Origin: Ochotona curzoniae | Lineage: Eukaryota; Chordata; Mammalia; Lagomorpha; Ochotonidae | DNA: 64,000 nucleotides | Assembly (NCBI RefSeq): GCF_017591425.1 | Contig: NW_024464918.1 | Location: 14,196,001 to 14,260,000 of the forward strand | Direction: 5' to 3' | Shown here: one piece after another, positions 23,038-32,800 of the stretch | Numbering within the stretch: position 1 is the first letter of the stretch | Layout of the letters: every line of letters begins with the position of its first letter | Position numbers and translations under genes: made by a program | Notes under the pieces: model-generated | What the model saw: only the letters and a program-made list of their open reading frames with translations | What the model was told of the DNA's origin: nothing | Database searches by the model: none

Positions 23038-25124
23038 CACTCACATATGCTTAGCTCACACATGTTTGCTAAAGGCTTGGTTTTGAATTTGAATCTCCAT
23101 AAGCATGCTATGAAAAAGATACTACTTTTAACTCGACTTGAAAACAAAAACAAAAAATAAAAAAAAAAGCTATCTGAATTGCTGACTTTATGTTTTAATT
23201 CAGTCATGTAGCCCCCACTCTTCTATCATTTGCTCCTAATAAACAGAAATTATTTGCTTGGGAACTTTCCAGACTAACATGAATCCATCTTTAGAAAAAT
23301 AGTTCCTGCATCTGGAAAATTGGATGATGTTTGGTTGTTTGTTTAGCTAGAGTCAGTCTGTCAAAGCAGCAATGTTATTTTATTACCTTTAATATTTTCA
23401 AACCATATCAAACAGATTTAATTTACAAACAAGTCTTTTCTCACTGCTCTCCACTCCCTCCTTTGTGAATGGACAAGTCAGTTTCTACTTTCAAACTGGT
23501 TACTTTCAAATGAGTTCTGAATTGGCTACGTAATCAAATTGACCACATGGCCAGTCAGCACCTTCCTGCCTTTTTCCCAGCAAAACAGGTGTTGCCCTGA
23601 ACACACTGAGAAGGTGTCTTCTGATCAGATCATGCTTTATAAAATTAAACCGGAACACATCCCAGAATCCCATATGCATCATCCAGAAAAAAAAGACACA
23701 TTGCTGGTCCACAAACAGAAACTCCCTTCAGAAAGTGACATCTGATGCTTCCCAATTCCCTGAACTAAGGAGTTTTTTTTTTAACACCCTAGTTCTTTCC
23801 AGTATTGTTTTTTACTTTTTGCATCAATAAATACTGTCACTGGGGATGTTCACAGTATGAGCACCCAACAGCTTCCACAATCATCTCATCTTCAGACCAA
23901 GATGCTACTGTTTCCTCACACCTCAGGTGAAGTTTTGAACCTCAGGGAAGCCCAACACGCCTGGTGTCTGGTTATTCACATGTATTCTCTATCACAGAAT
24001 CAAGGACATGAAAGTGGATTGCAAAATATATCGTTTTTTAGAAAAGAGAAAAACAAGGAAATTCTCCCGTATGGAAGATTCTGACATCATTAAGTCACCC
24101 TAAGACTGGTGCACACCACAATAATTACTGCTGTTATCAATAACTGAGTCCCAGAGCATAAGGAGCTCCATGAACATATCCACCTTGAATCTACTGAGCC
24201 AATGCTCAATTTGTTGACAGAATGTACCATTTATCAGAAACTTACAATTAAAAGGGAAAATAATATATGGCTATAAAAGCTCTGGAGCCAAGCCAAGAAA
24301 AAATTCAGTCCACTGTAGTAAGCACATTCTGAGTCATAAAAGTGCATCTAAAAATCTGCACAACAAATGTAGGGCCTGAAGTTGAGAAAGGACCCAGAAA
24401 TATCTAATGTCCTTCAGCATCATCTGGAAAATAGGAGCTTCATTTTTTTGGTTAAATTACTCAAAATATTCAGTTTGTATTTTACCATAGAAACCTCCCG
24501 CTCACATGGCAGTGGCAATGATCTCACATGCAAGAAAAGTGCTTTAATTTTATACTTTTTCATTCTGTTATAATCCAGTTACACCCAAGAATTCAGTTCT
24601 TTAAGCAATTATTGGACACCTACTAGGTGAAACTTATCGTTTTAGAAGGACCCTAGGCAACTCAAGGCAATAAAGTGCATCCTTATTCCTATGTTAACTG
24701 AAGACTCACTTTTTATCAACAGCAAAAGCAGTTAATTCTATATGTAAATATACCCATCAGATGTTTGTATTTTCCTTTTATCTTTTATGCCTATTCATCT
24801 TTACAGTGATCTTTTCAGGACTTGCTTTTGATTCAGGCACCCTACATGGACTCAGGGAGGTGTAAGATATGGTCTAACCCATTGAGGATCATACCATGTT
24901 ATTATGGGAAATGGGGAATTATACCAAACCGGGAAAAATGTCAAATTAAGCCACATGTCCAAGAGAAGTTATGCAAAAACCTGTTAAAGGTCTCTTTAGG
25001 TATATGACTGAGAAAATAGTATGCAGATTAGGTAAATGAATAATCGAATATGAAACGAACTGGAGAGAAAAGAGGGTACCACCAGGATGCAGCAAAGACA
25101 CTGCAGCAGGTATTTCAGTAGATG
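23038..25124. other. Unique sequence, nothing recognised
   Basis: AT-rich, with only short overlapping frames of up to 75 codons and no recognisable domain. A fragment near 24,605 ('attattggacacctactagg') is reminiscent of ancient mammalian repeats. Confidence 0.5.
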
Positions 25125-25298
25125 AGACCATAAACTTTTGATGCACATCCCAATCACTCGGGGGGCTTCTGCCACATGCACAAGCCACACAAACCAATTA
25201 TTCCAACTCTGTAGATTGTGAATGTAGCAAAAATATGTGTCTTTTATAAAAAAAATTCCCTGGGTATATTTCTCCTTATTTAAGAACCACTGCCCCAA
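25125..25298 (+). mobile_element. hAT-Charlie-like MITE fossil
   Basis: Left side 'ataaacttttgatgcacatc' and 'ccaatcactcggggggctt' match the 'tgcacatcagaatcacctgg' type of MER5/MER20-like elements. The right side ends 'ttaagaaccactgcccc', as expected for a terminal CAGTGGTTCT inverted repeat. The exact family is uncertain. Confidence 0.55.
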
Positions 25299-25559
25299 AT
25301 CAGGATGCCTGTTCTACCTGATGTCTTCAAGTCTGGATTGTCCCTTATTAGCTATCTGACCTCTGATAAGCCTCCTATGCTCAGTAATCTCACAGATAAG
25401 TGATTTGTTATTCTTTTCTTCCATTAGGTATAAATCTGAGTGATTAAGCAAATAGAATGTTGGAAAATTAAGACCTACAAATATCCAGACTTCTCAAAGG
25501 ATGGTAGAAAATATCAAGTAGAAATGTATTTTTTTCATCTGTCTCACCAACCATAATGT

Positions 25560-25740
25560 ATTGATTGCTTTTGATATGTCAACCACACAGAAAAACACCT
25601 GAGATATGATGAGTCTTAATTCTCACCATCACCTTATAGAACAAGTTCTATCACCATTGCTATTTTAAAGATGAAGAAACTGAAGTTCAGAGTACTCAGG
25701 CATTTGTACAGGATATATAGCTAGTAAGTTATTATTGAAG
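25560..25740 (+). mobile_element. MIR SINE
   Basis: 'ttctcaccatcaccttatag', then 'aagatgaagaaactgaagtt' and 'cagagtactcagg', then 'tatagctagtaagtt' follow the MIR core and 3' region in order. Confidence 0.75.
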
Positions 25741-26155
25741 ACTTTTACATTAGATATAAATCAGCTCTATCACCAAAAACCGGTGCATCAATTAATTCTA
25801 ATACAAACCAATATACAAAAGTCATCCCTTTTTATACTTTCCGTTTAAAACCATGTTTAAGAAACTCACCATAAACTTAAGTTTTTGTGAAACAGAAAAT
25901 CTGAGAAGCATTTCAGACCAACATATAACTATAAAAAAATAACTGGGACCAAAAGTCATTAAGGAAGAAGCAGATGAATGGGGAAAGGTAAAAATGTTCA
26001 CTGCTGGAAAAATCAAAGAAAACACTAATAAAAAATAAGATCTTATTCAATGTGCAGACACCTAGCTCTAATGTGCAACATTGCTAGTGGGAATTAAGGA
26101 GAGTATTACTAGGCAAGTTTTGACCAAAGCATGCAGACAAGTCACTTGATTAAGA
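25741..26155. other. Unique sequence
   Basis: Unassigned AT-rich DNA ending at the target duplication of the next CSINE. Confidence 0.5.
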
Positions 26156-26165
26156 AATCTCTGCA

Positions 26166-26470
26166 GGGCCCAGCGTGGTGGCTCAAGTGGTTAAGGTCCT
26201 CGCCTTGCACGCCTGGGATCCCATATGGGCGCGGGTTCTATCCCAGCAGCTCCGCTTCCCTTCCAGCTCCCTGCCTGTGGCCCGGGAAAGCAGTCGAGGA
26301 CGGCCCGAAGCCTTGGGACCCTGCGCCCGCGTGGGAGAACCAGAAGAGGCTCCTGGCTTCGGACCGGCATAGCATTGGCCCTTGCGCTCACTTGGGGAAT
26401 GAATCATCGGACGGAAGATCTTCCTGTCTCTCCTCTCTGTATATCCGCCTTTCCAATTAAAAAAAAAAAG
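26166..26470 (+). mobile_element. CSINE (pika-type), young, with perfect target duplication
   Basis: Near-consensus and rich in CpG: GGGCCCAGCGTGGTGGCTCA head, GGATCCCATATGGGCGCGGG, 'cggcccgaagccttgggacc', CT-rich segment, A-rich end. The 10-bp direct repeat AATCTCTGCA flanks it at 26156-26165 and 26472-26481. Overlapping 66-109 codon frames on both strands are by-products of the SINE. Confidence 0.97.
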
Positions 26471-26542
26471 TAATCTCTGCAAATGCAGCCTGCCTTTGCC
26501 GTCCTAGAATATTTCGACTACCAACCATACCCTATAGAGAGC

Positions 26543-26908
26543 ACTCGCTGTCCTGCGGCGACACTAAAATGACGAGGACTCTTGAGGGCCTGGAACCGGC
26601 ACTGCAACCGGCACACACACACTGAACGAACACACGAACGAACAAGAAAGGAGAGACAAAAAGCGGCCGGCGAAGGAAAAAAAGGCTTATTGCCGAAAGC
26701 AGACTGCTTATATACAGCTCTCCACCAATCACTTCTCCCCATGGGTCCACTGGGCGCTACCTGATAGGCTGGTAGCAATGACATAATCGCCAGCCTATCC
26801 CTGTGACTTCCTGTTTACGTGCTGACGGGACAAGTCCCGCCTCCTGGCCCTCGGCCAGCCGCCATCTTGTGACCGCCTAACATATACGTGGCGTCGCCGC
26901 TCCCCACA
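26543..26908 (-). mobile_element. Solo LTR of an ERV2-type endogenous retrovirus
   Basis: Read on the minus strand it begins TGTGGGGAGCGGCGACG and ends GCAGGACAGCGAGT, 366 bp. The end matches the TGCAGGACAGCGACA end of the LTR at 47.5 kb. Sense-strand landmarks are a YY1-type CAAGATGGCGGC (plus-strand 26858-26869), ATTGG (26725-26729) and a TATATA box (about 26709-26714). A poly(A)-signal-like AATAAG sits at about 26686-26691. The 6-bp flanks GAGAGC (26537-26542) and GAGAAC (26909-26914) differ at one base, the usual size for class II ERVs. No internal gag/pol/env sequence adjoins, so it is a solo LTR. It is the most CpG-rich non-SINE stretch of the window. Confidence 0.88.
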
Positions 26909-26914
26909 GAGAAC

Positions 26915-27350
26915 CTCCTGAAAATAGGTGGTCAAACACAATACAAATGCATTAGTGCTACATATTATAAAAAGGAAAGAAATGCAATATTAATACAAAC
27001 TACCATGGGGTAAAATATGAAAAAGCAGTGAAATTCGCCAACAAATAAAGAATATGTGCTAGAAAAATGTTACTACAAAGCAGATAAACATTGACCAGAT
27101 ATCATATAGTGAATTTAAAAATGAGTTAGACTATCAAGCCTATAAAGTAATAACATGAAGTAAGAATTAGAATCTCATGTAATGATCACAGGAATCCAAA
27201 GGAGAGCTGGCAGCACCCAGTAAGAAATATGAAGAAAAATAAGAATGCTCAGACTCATCCAGTTCAGATAAAACAAATAGAACAAACATTTCAGTACTGT
27301 CAATAAATGAAAAAGATAACAATGAGAATGGTCAACCAAAACAGAAAACG
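26915..27350. other. A-rich unassigned sequence
   Basis: A-rich DNA (L1-like composition) between the solo LTR and a CSINE. No clear family or gene. Confidence 0.4.
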
Positions 27351-27367
27351 AGAATTAAAAGTGTATA

Positions 27368-27684
27368 GGGCCCGGCGCGATAGCCTAGTGGTCCTTAACT
27401 TGCATGTGCCAGGATAACATATGGGTGCTAGCTCTAATCCTGGCTGCCCCACTTCCCATCCAGCTCCCTGCTTGTGGCTTGGGAAAGCATGCGAGGACAA
27501 CCCAAACCTTTGAGACCCTGTACCCGTGTGGGAGACCGGAAGAGCTCCTGGCTCCTGGTTTTGAATTGGCTCAGCGGCAGCCATTGCAGCTGCCTGCGGA
27601 GTGAACCATCGGACAGAAGATCTTCCTCTGTCTCTCCTCCTCTCTGTATATCTGACTTTTCAATAAAAATAAATCTTAAAAAAT
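27368..27684 (+). mobile_element. CSINE (pika-type)
   Basis: GGGCCCGGCGCGATAGCC head, CATATGGGTGC body, CT-rich segment and AATAAAAATAAATC end. Flanks ATTAAAAGTGTATA (left) and AATTAAATGTATA (right, from 27682) look like a slightly diverged target duplication. Confidence 0.93.
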
Positions 27685-27695
27685 TAAATGTATAG

Positions 27696-28400
27696 AAGGA
27701 CAAACAGGCCAATCACATCATTGGGGTCCACGTAAAAAAGCAATGGATCGCAACACATGCTTGAACATATAATAATAACTGCATGTCCTCTCTCTAATGT
27801 TTTCTGTCATTCCTCCCATATTAATAGAATATTTAAGGAAGAGCTTTTTCCTCATTTATTGTTCAACTTAATTTGGTCACTATGGATTAATTTTACAGTA
27901 AGATTTATTTTACATTCCATGTTGTAAGACAATATATCATTATTAACCCTTCCCAATAGTTCAGCTATTGCCAGATTGTTTAAATATCTTTGTTTCATTT
28001 TAAAAAGACTAATGTACTCCAATGACCACTGCACTTTTTAGCCTAATGTTGCATTTCCTCTGCTGTATCTCTAGAATCCCTTATGTCTTAACCTCCAATT
28101 TCTGCCCTGTGGCAATGGTGTATAAAAGCCATAATCTAGAGAGCAAGACAGCAGAACATGGTAAGGACATGTTAAAAATGACTGAAAAGAATTAGTGGAA
28201 GAGAAGCAAAGAGGGTACAATTGCAGGAAACAGGAGTGTGCAGACTGACAGCAGAGGGACTCCTGGATTCCCAGGACCCGGGAAAGCAGCACAGCCAGCT
28301 GAAGGACACTGCAGCAGACATCCCAGCAACAATCAGAGCTCCTGCGGTGATCAGGTCAGAAGCAGGGATCACTAGGAATTCAGGAGGTAAATTAACACAC
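27696..28400. other. Unassigned sequence
   Basis: Unique AT-rich DNA to about 28,200. A less AT-rich part follows (28,240-28,360: 'gactgacagcagagggactc' and 'gattcccaggacccgggaaa'). It directly precedes an L1 3' end and might be L1 5'-region debris, but I cannot confirm that. A 92-codon frame lies on each strand here with no domain. Confidence 0.4.
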
Positions 28401-28992
28401 AGAATTGAGGTCCCTTTGATTTTTTTTAGTCTGTTCATGAACAGAATCAAAGTGGTGAAAACCTTTCAAATGTGGGAATGGCTGGATTTCACAGCCTGAA
28501 CTCCCATCAATGACACATCAGGCACAAAATAGCAGATATGAAAACAAAGCCAGATGCCCATCAATCCACAATAGCAGGAATGAATGACAAAACTGTGGCA
28601 CATCTGCTCATGGAATATCACTAAGCCATTGTAAAGAATGACATTCTACCATTTGCAACAAAAATTGTCTCCACTGGAGAATACTACACTCAGTGAAATA
28701 AGACAATGACAAAGCACAAATAGCAAATGTTTTCTGATAATAGGCAGCTTCCTTGCAAAATAAAAATATACAGGCAAATATATATATACACATACACACA
28801 TAACATCACATATATGCACAGATATTTATAATTTATAATCTGACAGATGAACTGTATAATGGAGGCTAGCATACCTGGAAGTGAAGACACCTTGCAGTAA
28901 ACATTTCTATTCCAAAACAAAGGGAGGACTCCCAGTGAAACAGTTAAATATACCTCAACAAAAAAAACTGTATCATGGAATAAAATTTTTAA
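28401..28992 (+). mobile_element. Lagomorph-type L1 3' end
   Basis: 'agccagatgcccatcaatcc', 'ggaatatcactaagccattg', 'ctaccatttgcaacaaaaat', 'actcagtgaaataagacaat' and 'gtgaaacagttaaatatacc' follow the ORF2 C-terminus and 3' UTR in order. A TA/CA-rich microsatellite sits at 28775-28803. The element ends in an AT-rich tail near 28,990. Confidence 0.8.
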
Positions 28993-29840
28993 AAAGAAGC
29001 CATAATCTAATGGTAAAGTGTGCTCACTTCTCCTGGAGTGTATAGCCCTTCTTAGTGGGCACAGATAAAAAATATGTGCTGTATATACAATAATTTATGT
29101 ATTAATATTTATAGCTGTTTTCTGTACCTTTCTGGATATATGAAAACCACAAGTTCATGTTCACATATTTAATTTTAATCTAACAACATTCCATGTTTTC
29201 ATTCTTGTCTTCATTTTATATTTGTAATTTGTTTCTTTGAAGTCAATAAGTCTACTTCCATTATAATAAATTTCAGTTCAACAATATATAGTTACCTATG
29301 AGTGTGTCAGATTTATAATTGTTTATTTCCCTCTGACAAACAAATGTAGAGGCTGGAATACTGTATAGTTATTGTTTACATTAGCCTTGTAGTGTTCAAT
29401 AAAATACTGTTTCCCAAGCCACTTTGGTTACTTTTTCTTTCTACATCACCTTTAGTGTGATTGTGCTAGTCACACATAATGCAAATAGTTCACCTGTGGC
29501 TTTTATATTCCATTTCAGATTCTAGCCATATCATGATGAATTTTTATACATTTTTTCAACATTTAGAAAGCCATTCTGCTTCTAAGAGCTATGGACCCAC
29601 AATAAGGTACGCCTGGAGAATTGTACCACCCCCATATTCTTCTATTCCATTCTAATTCTTTCATGCTTTGTACCATTCATCCTTCTAAATAACCAAGATG
29701 GTTATCTTCTGGATTATCCTTCTTGTACTTTTTTTTTCAAATGAACAGATATGTGCACATTCCAACAACTCCTTCTTGAATAATGTAAAATTTTTTTGGT
29801 ATTTGGCAGTATTATAATTTTTAAATAAAACAAAAAATTA
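28993..29840. other. Unique AT-rich sequence
   Basis: No repeat or gene recognised. No frame above 60 codons. Confidence 0.5.
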
Positions 29841-30082
29841 AGGGTGGGAACATGGGCAAATGTTCATGTCCCTGCTTAGGCTGCCTGCCAGTGGAAGCTA
29901 CTGCTTCCAATACAGTTAGCTTCCTGGCAGGGCATGTCCTAGAAGGCAGCAGATGATGGCTTTAGGACCTGTATCCCTGCCACTAGATGCAGTTCTGGAT
30001 TACATGTGGTCCAGTCTTGTCTATTGCAAGCATTGGGGAGTGAACCAGCACATGGAAGAGTTTTCTCTTTCAAATAAAGACA
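29841..30082 (+). mobile_element. Older CSINE
   Basis: Diverged C repeat with 'aagggtgggaacatgggcaa', 'aaggcagcagatgatggctt', 'attggggagtgaaccagcac' and 'tctctttcaaataaagac'. The body is shortened. Confidence 0.75.
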
Positions 30083-30142
30083 CATGGAAATTTTAAAACA
30101 AAAGACAAAGTACTAAATCAATAAGGAAAAATGGGTGCTAGT

Positions 30143-30216
30143 GGATGTAAAGAAGACAGTGCTCTAATCAGACTGGGATTATAACAATCCACATGAGATA
30201 TTGCACTGACAGGCAT
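30143..30216 (+). repeat. 74-bp direct repeat, copy A
   Basis: Starts GGATGTAAAGAAGACAGTGC and ends GCACTGACAGGCAT. Copy B at 30989-31062 differs at only four positions, although the surrounding L1 debris is far more diverged. The sequence on both sides of the two copies is unrelated. Confidence 0.95.
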
Positions 30217-30369
30217 TCGCAAGACAAGATTAGTAAAAGGCAAAAATGCCAAATATGTAGTGAAGAACTTGTTGATTACAATCATAGCACTACTATGCTA
30301 CGCTGATTCTACATGTCCAGAGGATTTTAGAACGGACTTGGCTCCAAATACTGTATAGGAAAAACACTA

Positions 30370-30560
30370 ATATTACCAAAATCAAAATCTAACAAAGAAT
30401 CTATAGATACATGCACAGAGATACAACAGAGAAAACTATAATCCAATTTCACTCTGGAATTAATATTTTACAATATTATCATCATCCAACAGTTAATTAA
30501 GCATAACACAGTTGACCACACGAGGTCTATTCCAAGAATACAAAGAATTTTTTAATATTG
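30370..30560 (+). mobile_element. L1 ORF2 reverse-transcriptase-region fragment
   Basis: 'agagatacaacagagaaaac' and 'tataatccaatttcactctg' match the ACAACAAAGAAAACTATAGGCCAATTTC segment of ORF2. 'gttgaccacacgaggtctat' and 'ccaagaatacaaag' match the following CATGACCAAGTGGG...CCAGGAATGCAAGG segment. Frames are broken. Confidence 0.6.
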
Positions 30561-30561
30561 T

Positions 30562-30900
30562 TTTGGAGTTTGTCTTTTGAGACATAATAATATTTGTGAT
30601 ATATATCTGATAGGTCTTAGGTTGAGTGCACATATGTTTGTAATTGTTGTATCTTTGTGATGAATGAGCCCTTTTATCAATACACAATGTCCTTTGCCTC
30701 TTTCAATAGTATTTGATTTAAATTGTCTTACCTCATATCAGCAGAGTTAATTCTGTTCACTTTTAGTTTCCTTTTGTCTAGTATACCTTTTTCCAGTCCT
30801 TCCCTTATAAAGTGATTTCCTCACTAGTTTGGTCTTGATTTATATCTACTCAATCTGCAGGTTTTGACTGGGTAACTTAACCCATTTATAATCTTAGTAC
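30562..30900 (-). mobile_element. L1 ORF2 endonuclease-region fragment, antisense
   Basis: On the minus strand it carries 'gaggcaaaggacattgtgta', 'ttgataaaagggctcattca' and 'acatatgtgcactcaaccta'. These match the ORF2 5' segment GACAAAGAAGG..ATAATG..AAAGGG..CAACCAACAAGA..ATATATGCACCCAAC. It converges on the plus-strand fragment immediately to its left. Confidence 0.65.
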
Positions 30901-30988
30901 TAAGAGATCATCTTGTAGACTGCTTACTGATTTTATCTGCTCTGTGGATGAATTTGGCAGCGCCGAAAGCTCTAGTCCCAGAACCTGG

Positions 30989-31062
30989 GGATGTAAAGAA
31001 AACAGTGCTCTAATCAGACTGGTATTATAACAATCCACATGAAATTTTGCACTGACAGGCAT
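30989..31062 (+). repeat. 74-bp direct repeat, copy B
   Basis: About 95 percent identical to 30143-30216 (four substitutions, no indel). It lies at the left end of the putative L1 5' UTR segment. Confidence 0.95.
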
Positions 31063-32080
31063 GGGTCTGAAGAGGTGGCATGCAGACATGGCCTTCCCCA
31101 GTTCTTTCAGGGAAGATCCTAGCAAATTTGAAGAAGCTAATACTAACTGTCACAATCTTGGAGCTACAGGATATAGTGGGGTCAATAGCCAGGTCTTCCA
31201 GAATGGAAGTGAGTTATGTTGTGGATGGTAGGAGTCAAATACCTGAAGCAGAGAAATGAAGTATCTGGAAAACTCAGTCTAGAACTGATTGGTAGTTAAG
31301 AGATACAGTGCTAACCTCAACAACACAACTATGCAAGACAGAGACAGAAATATTCCAGTTCTCACATGGAACACAACAACAATACTGGGGCTTGTGTTCC
31401 TGTGTTAGGAGGTGCAGAGAACTTGCTAACATCTTGTCCTCTTGAGATTTTTATTGACTGCTGCTCATACTAGTCCAAAGAAGGCAAGGGTGATTCACCT
31501 GGTTCATGCAGGGAGACTTAAATCAGCTCTGGAATTTACGCCCAAGACTCACACAGAGCATCACCTCTGTACCATGGAAAGTGCCCTCTCTGACTCATGT
31601 GGCTTCTGGTAGCAGCACAACTGCTTGCCGCCCGTAAGTAACAACCGTGTTCAGCACAAACTCTACCACTATGAATTCAGTTTAGCACATGTGGAGAGCA
31701 GCTGTGTGGCTTCCCATTCATGGCACTCAGCTCCTCAGGCTGGAGTTAAAGCCTGGAGATGAAGGGATTCTTCCTCATTAGGGCTGATGGTGGCAGTGGC
31801 CATGACATTCTTCCCAAATGAATTTCCTGGCTGGGAGCCAGCAGCTAAGCACTGGGGCAGCTGGTGGCATCAGCCTGAGGTGGGTGTGTATCTATCTTCC
31901 TTCTTCACTGTCCCATTGAGTTCCTGTGCTGTTCTGTGTCTTCTTTACTCAAAGTTTCCCTCAATCACGACCCTGGGAATATCATCCATTTCTCTCCACC
32001 CCCTTTTTTTCCTGTTATTTCTCTGTGGCAGACATAAAGTGTGGCTTCTCACCATTCAGCCATCTTGATTCTCATCAAAA
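31063..32080 (-). mobile_element. Probable L1 5' UTR, antisense
   Basis: On the minus strand the right end reads 'gagaatcaagatggctgaat' then 'ggtgagaagcc', the AAGATGGC..GAATA start typical of mammalian L1 5' UTRs (a YY1-type site). The roughly 1 kb that follows is less AT-rich than its surroundings, as L1 promoters are. No ORF1 follows intact. The lagomorph subfamily cannot be named by eye. Confidence 0.5.
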
Positions 32081-32179
32081 GACAATCATTTTTCTTACCC
32101 TTAATTCATTCAATAGATCACATTTAAAAAAAAACAACAATGGCAGTAGCATACAGGTGATCATAGATTATTGGTTTTA

Positions 32180-32579
32180 AATGAATGTAGTAATAAACAA
32201 TGAAAAGCAAGTACGGGCAATACTGTGTTGCAGTTAACTAGATTAGCTGTGAAGCAATATAGGAGTATACACACACACTATGTGCGTGTATATATAAGCA
32301 TGATGTGGTGTCTACAGATTTATATATAAATGAACTTAAATGAACTATATATGCATATTGAAAATTCTAGGAAAAAACGTTAATTTTTTAAAAGAGGAAG
32401 AATATACTCAGGGAAGAAAGAAAATATAACCATAAAATGGTCAAGTCAAACCAGTGATCTAACCAGTTGAAGCCAAACATGAGCAAACTGATAGGAAAAA
32501 CAAATGCATCCACTACAATAGTTACAAACTTTAACAACCCTCTCCAGAACTGACTGATCTAGAAGGTAGAAAAACTGTA
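32180..32579 (+). mobile_element. Old L1 ORF2 5' (endonuclease-region) fragment
   Basis: A-rich, with 'gcatccactacaatagttac', then 'aaactttaacaaccctctcc', which match the AATAGTAGGGGACTTTAACACCCC motif of ORF2. A CA/TA-rich patch lies at 32270-32300. The fragment is cut by a CSINE. Confidence 0.6.
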
Positions 32580-32800
32580 GGGGCATAGCCGAACTGAACA
32601 GCACCATTAATCAGCAGGGTCCCATAGAGGTGCTGGTTCGTATCCTGGATGGTCCACTTCTGATCTAGCTTCCTGTTAGTAGCCCAGGGAACAAAATAAC
32701 ACACCACAAGTCAAGTGTCTGGAGCCTGGCTAACTCATATTCTCTCTTCTTCTCTCCCTTCCCTCCCTTCCTTGCTGTATATAACTCTTTCAAATACATT
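32580..32800 (+). mobile_element. Older CSINE
   Basis: Head 'ggggcatagccgaactgaac', body 'cccatagaggtgctggttcg', then 'ctagcttcctgttagtagcc', and a TC-rich tail ending 'ctttcaaatac'. The middle of the body is deleted. It is inserted into an old L1. Confidence 0.75.
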
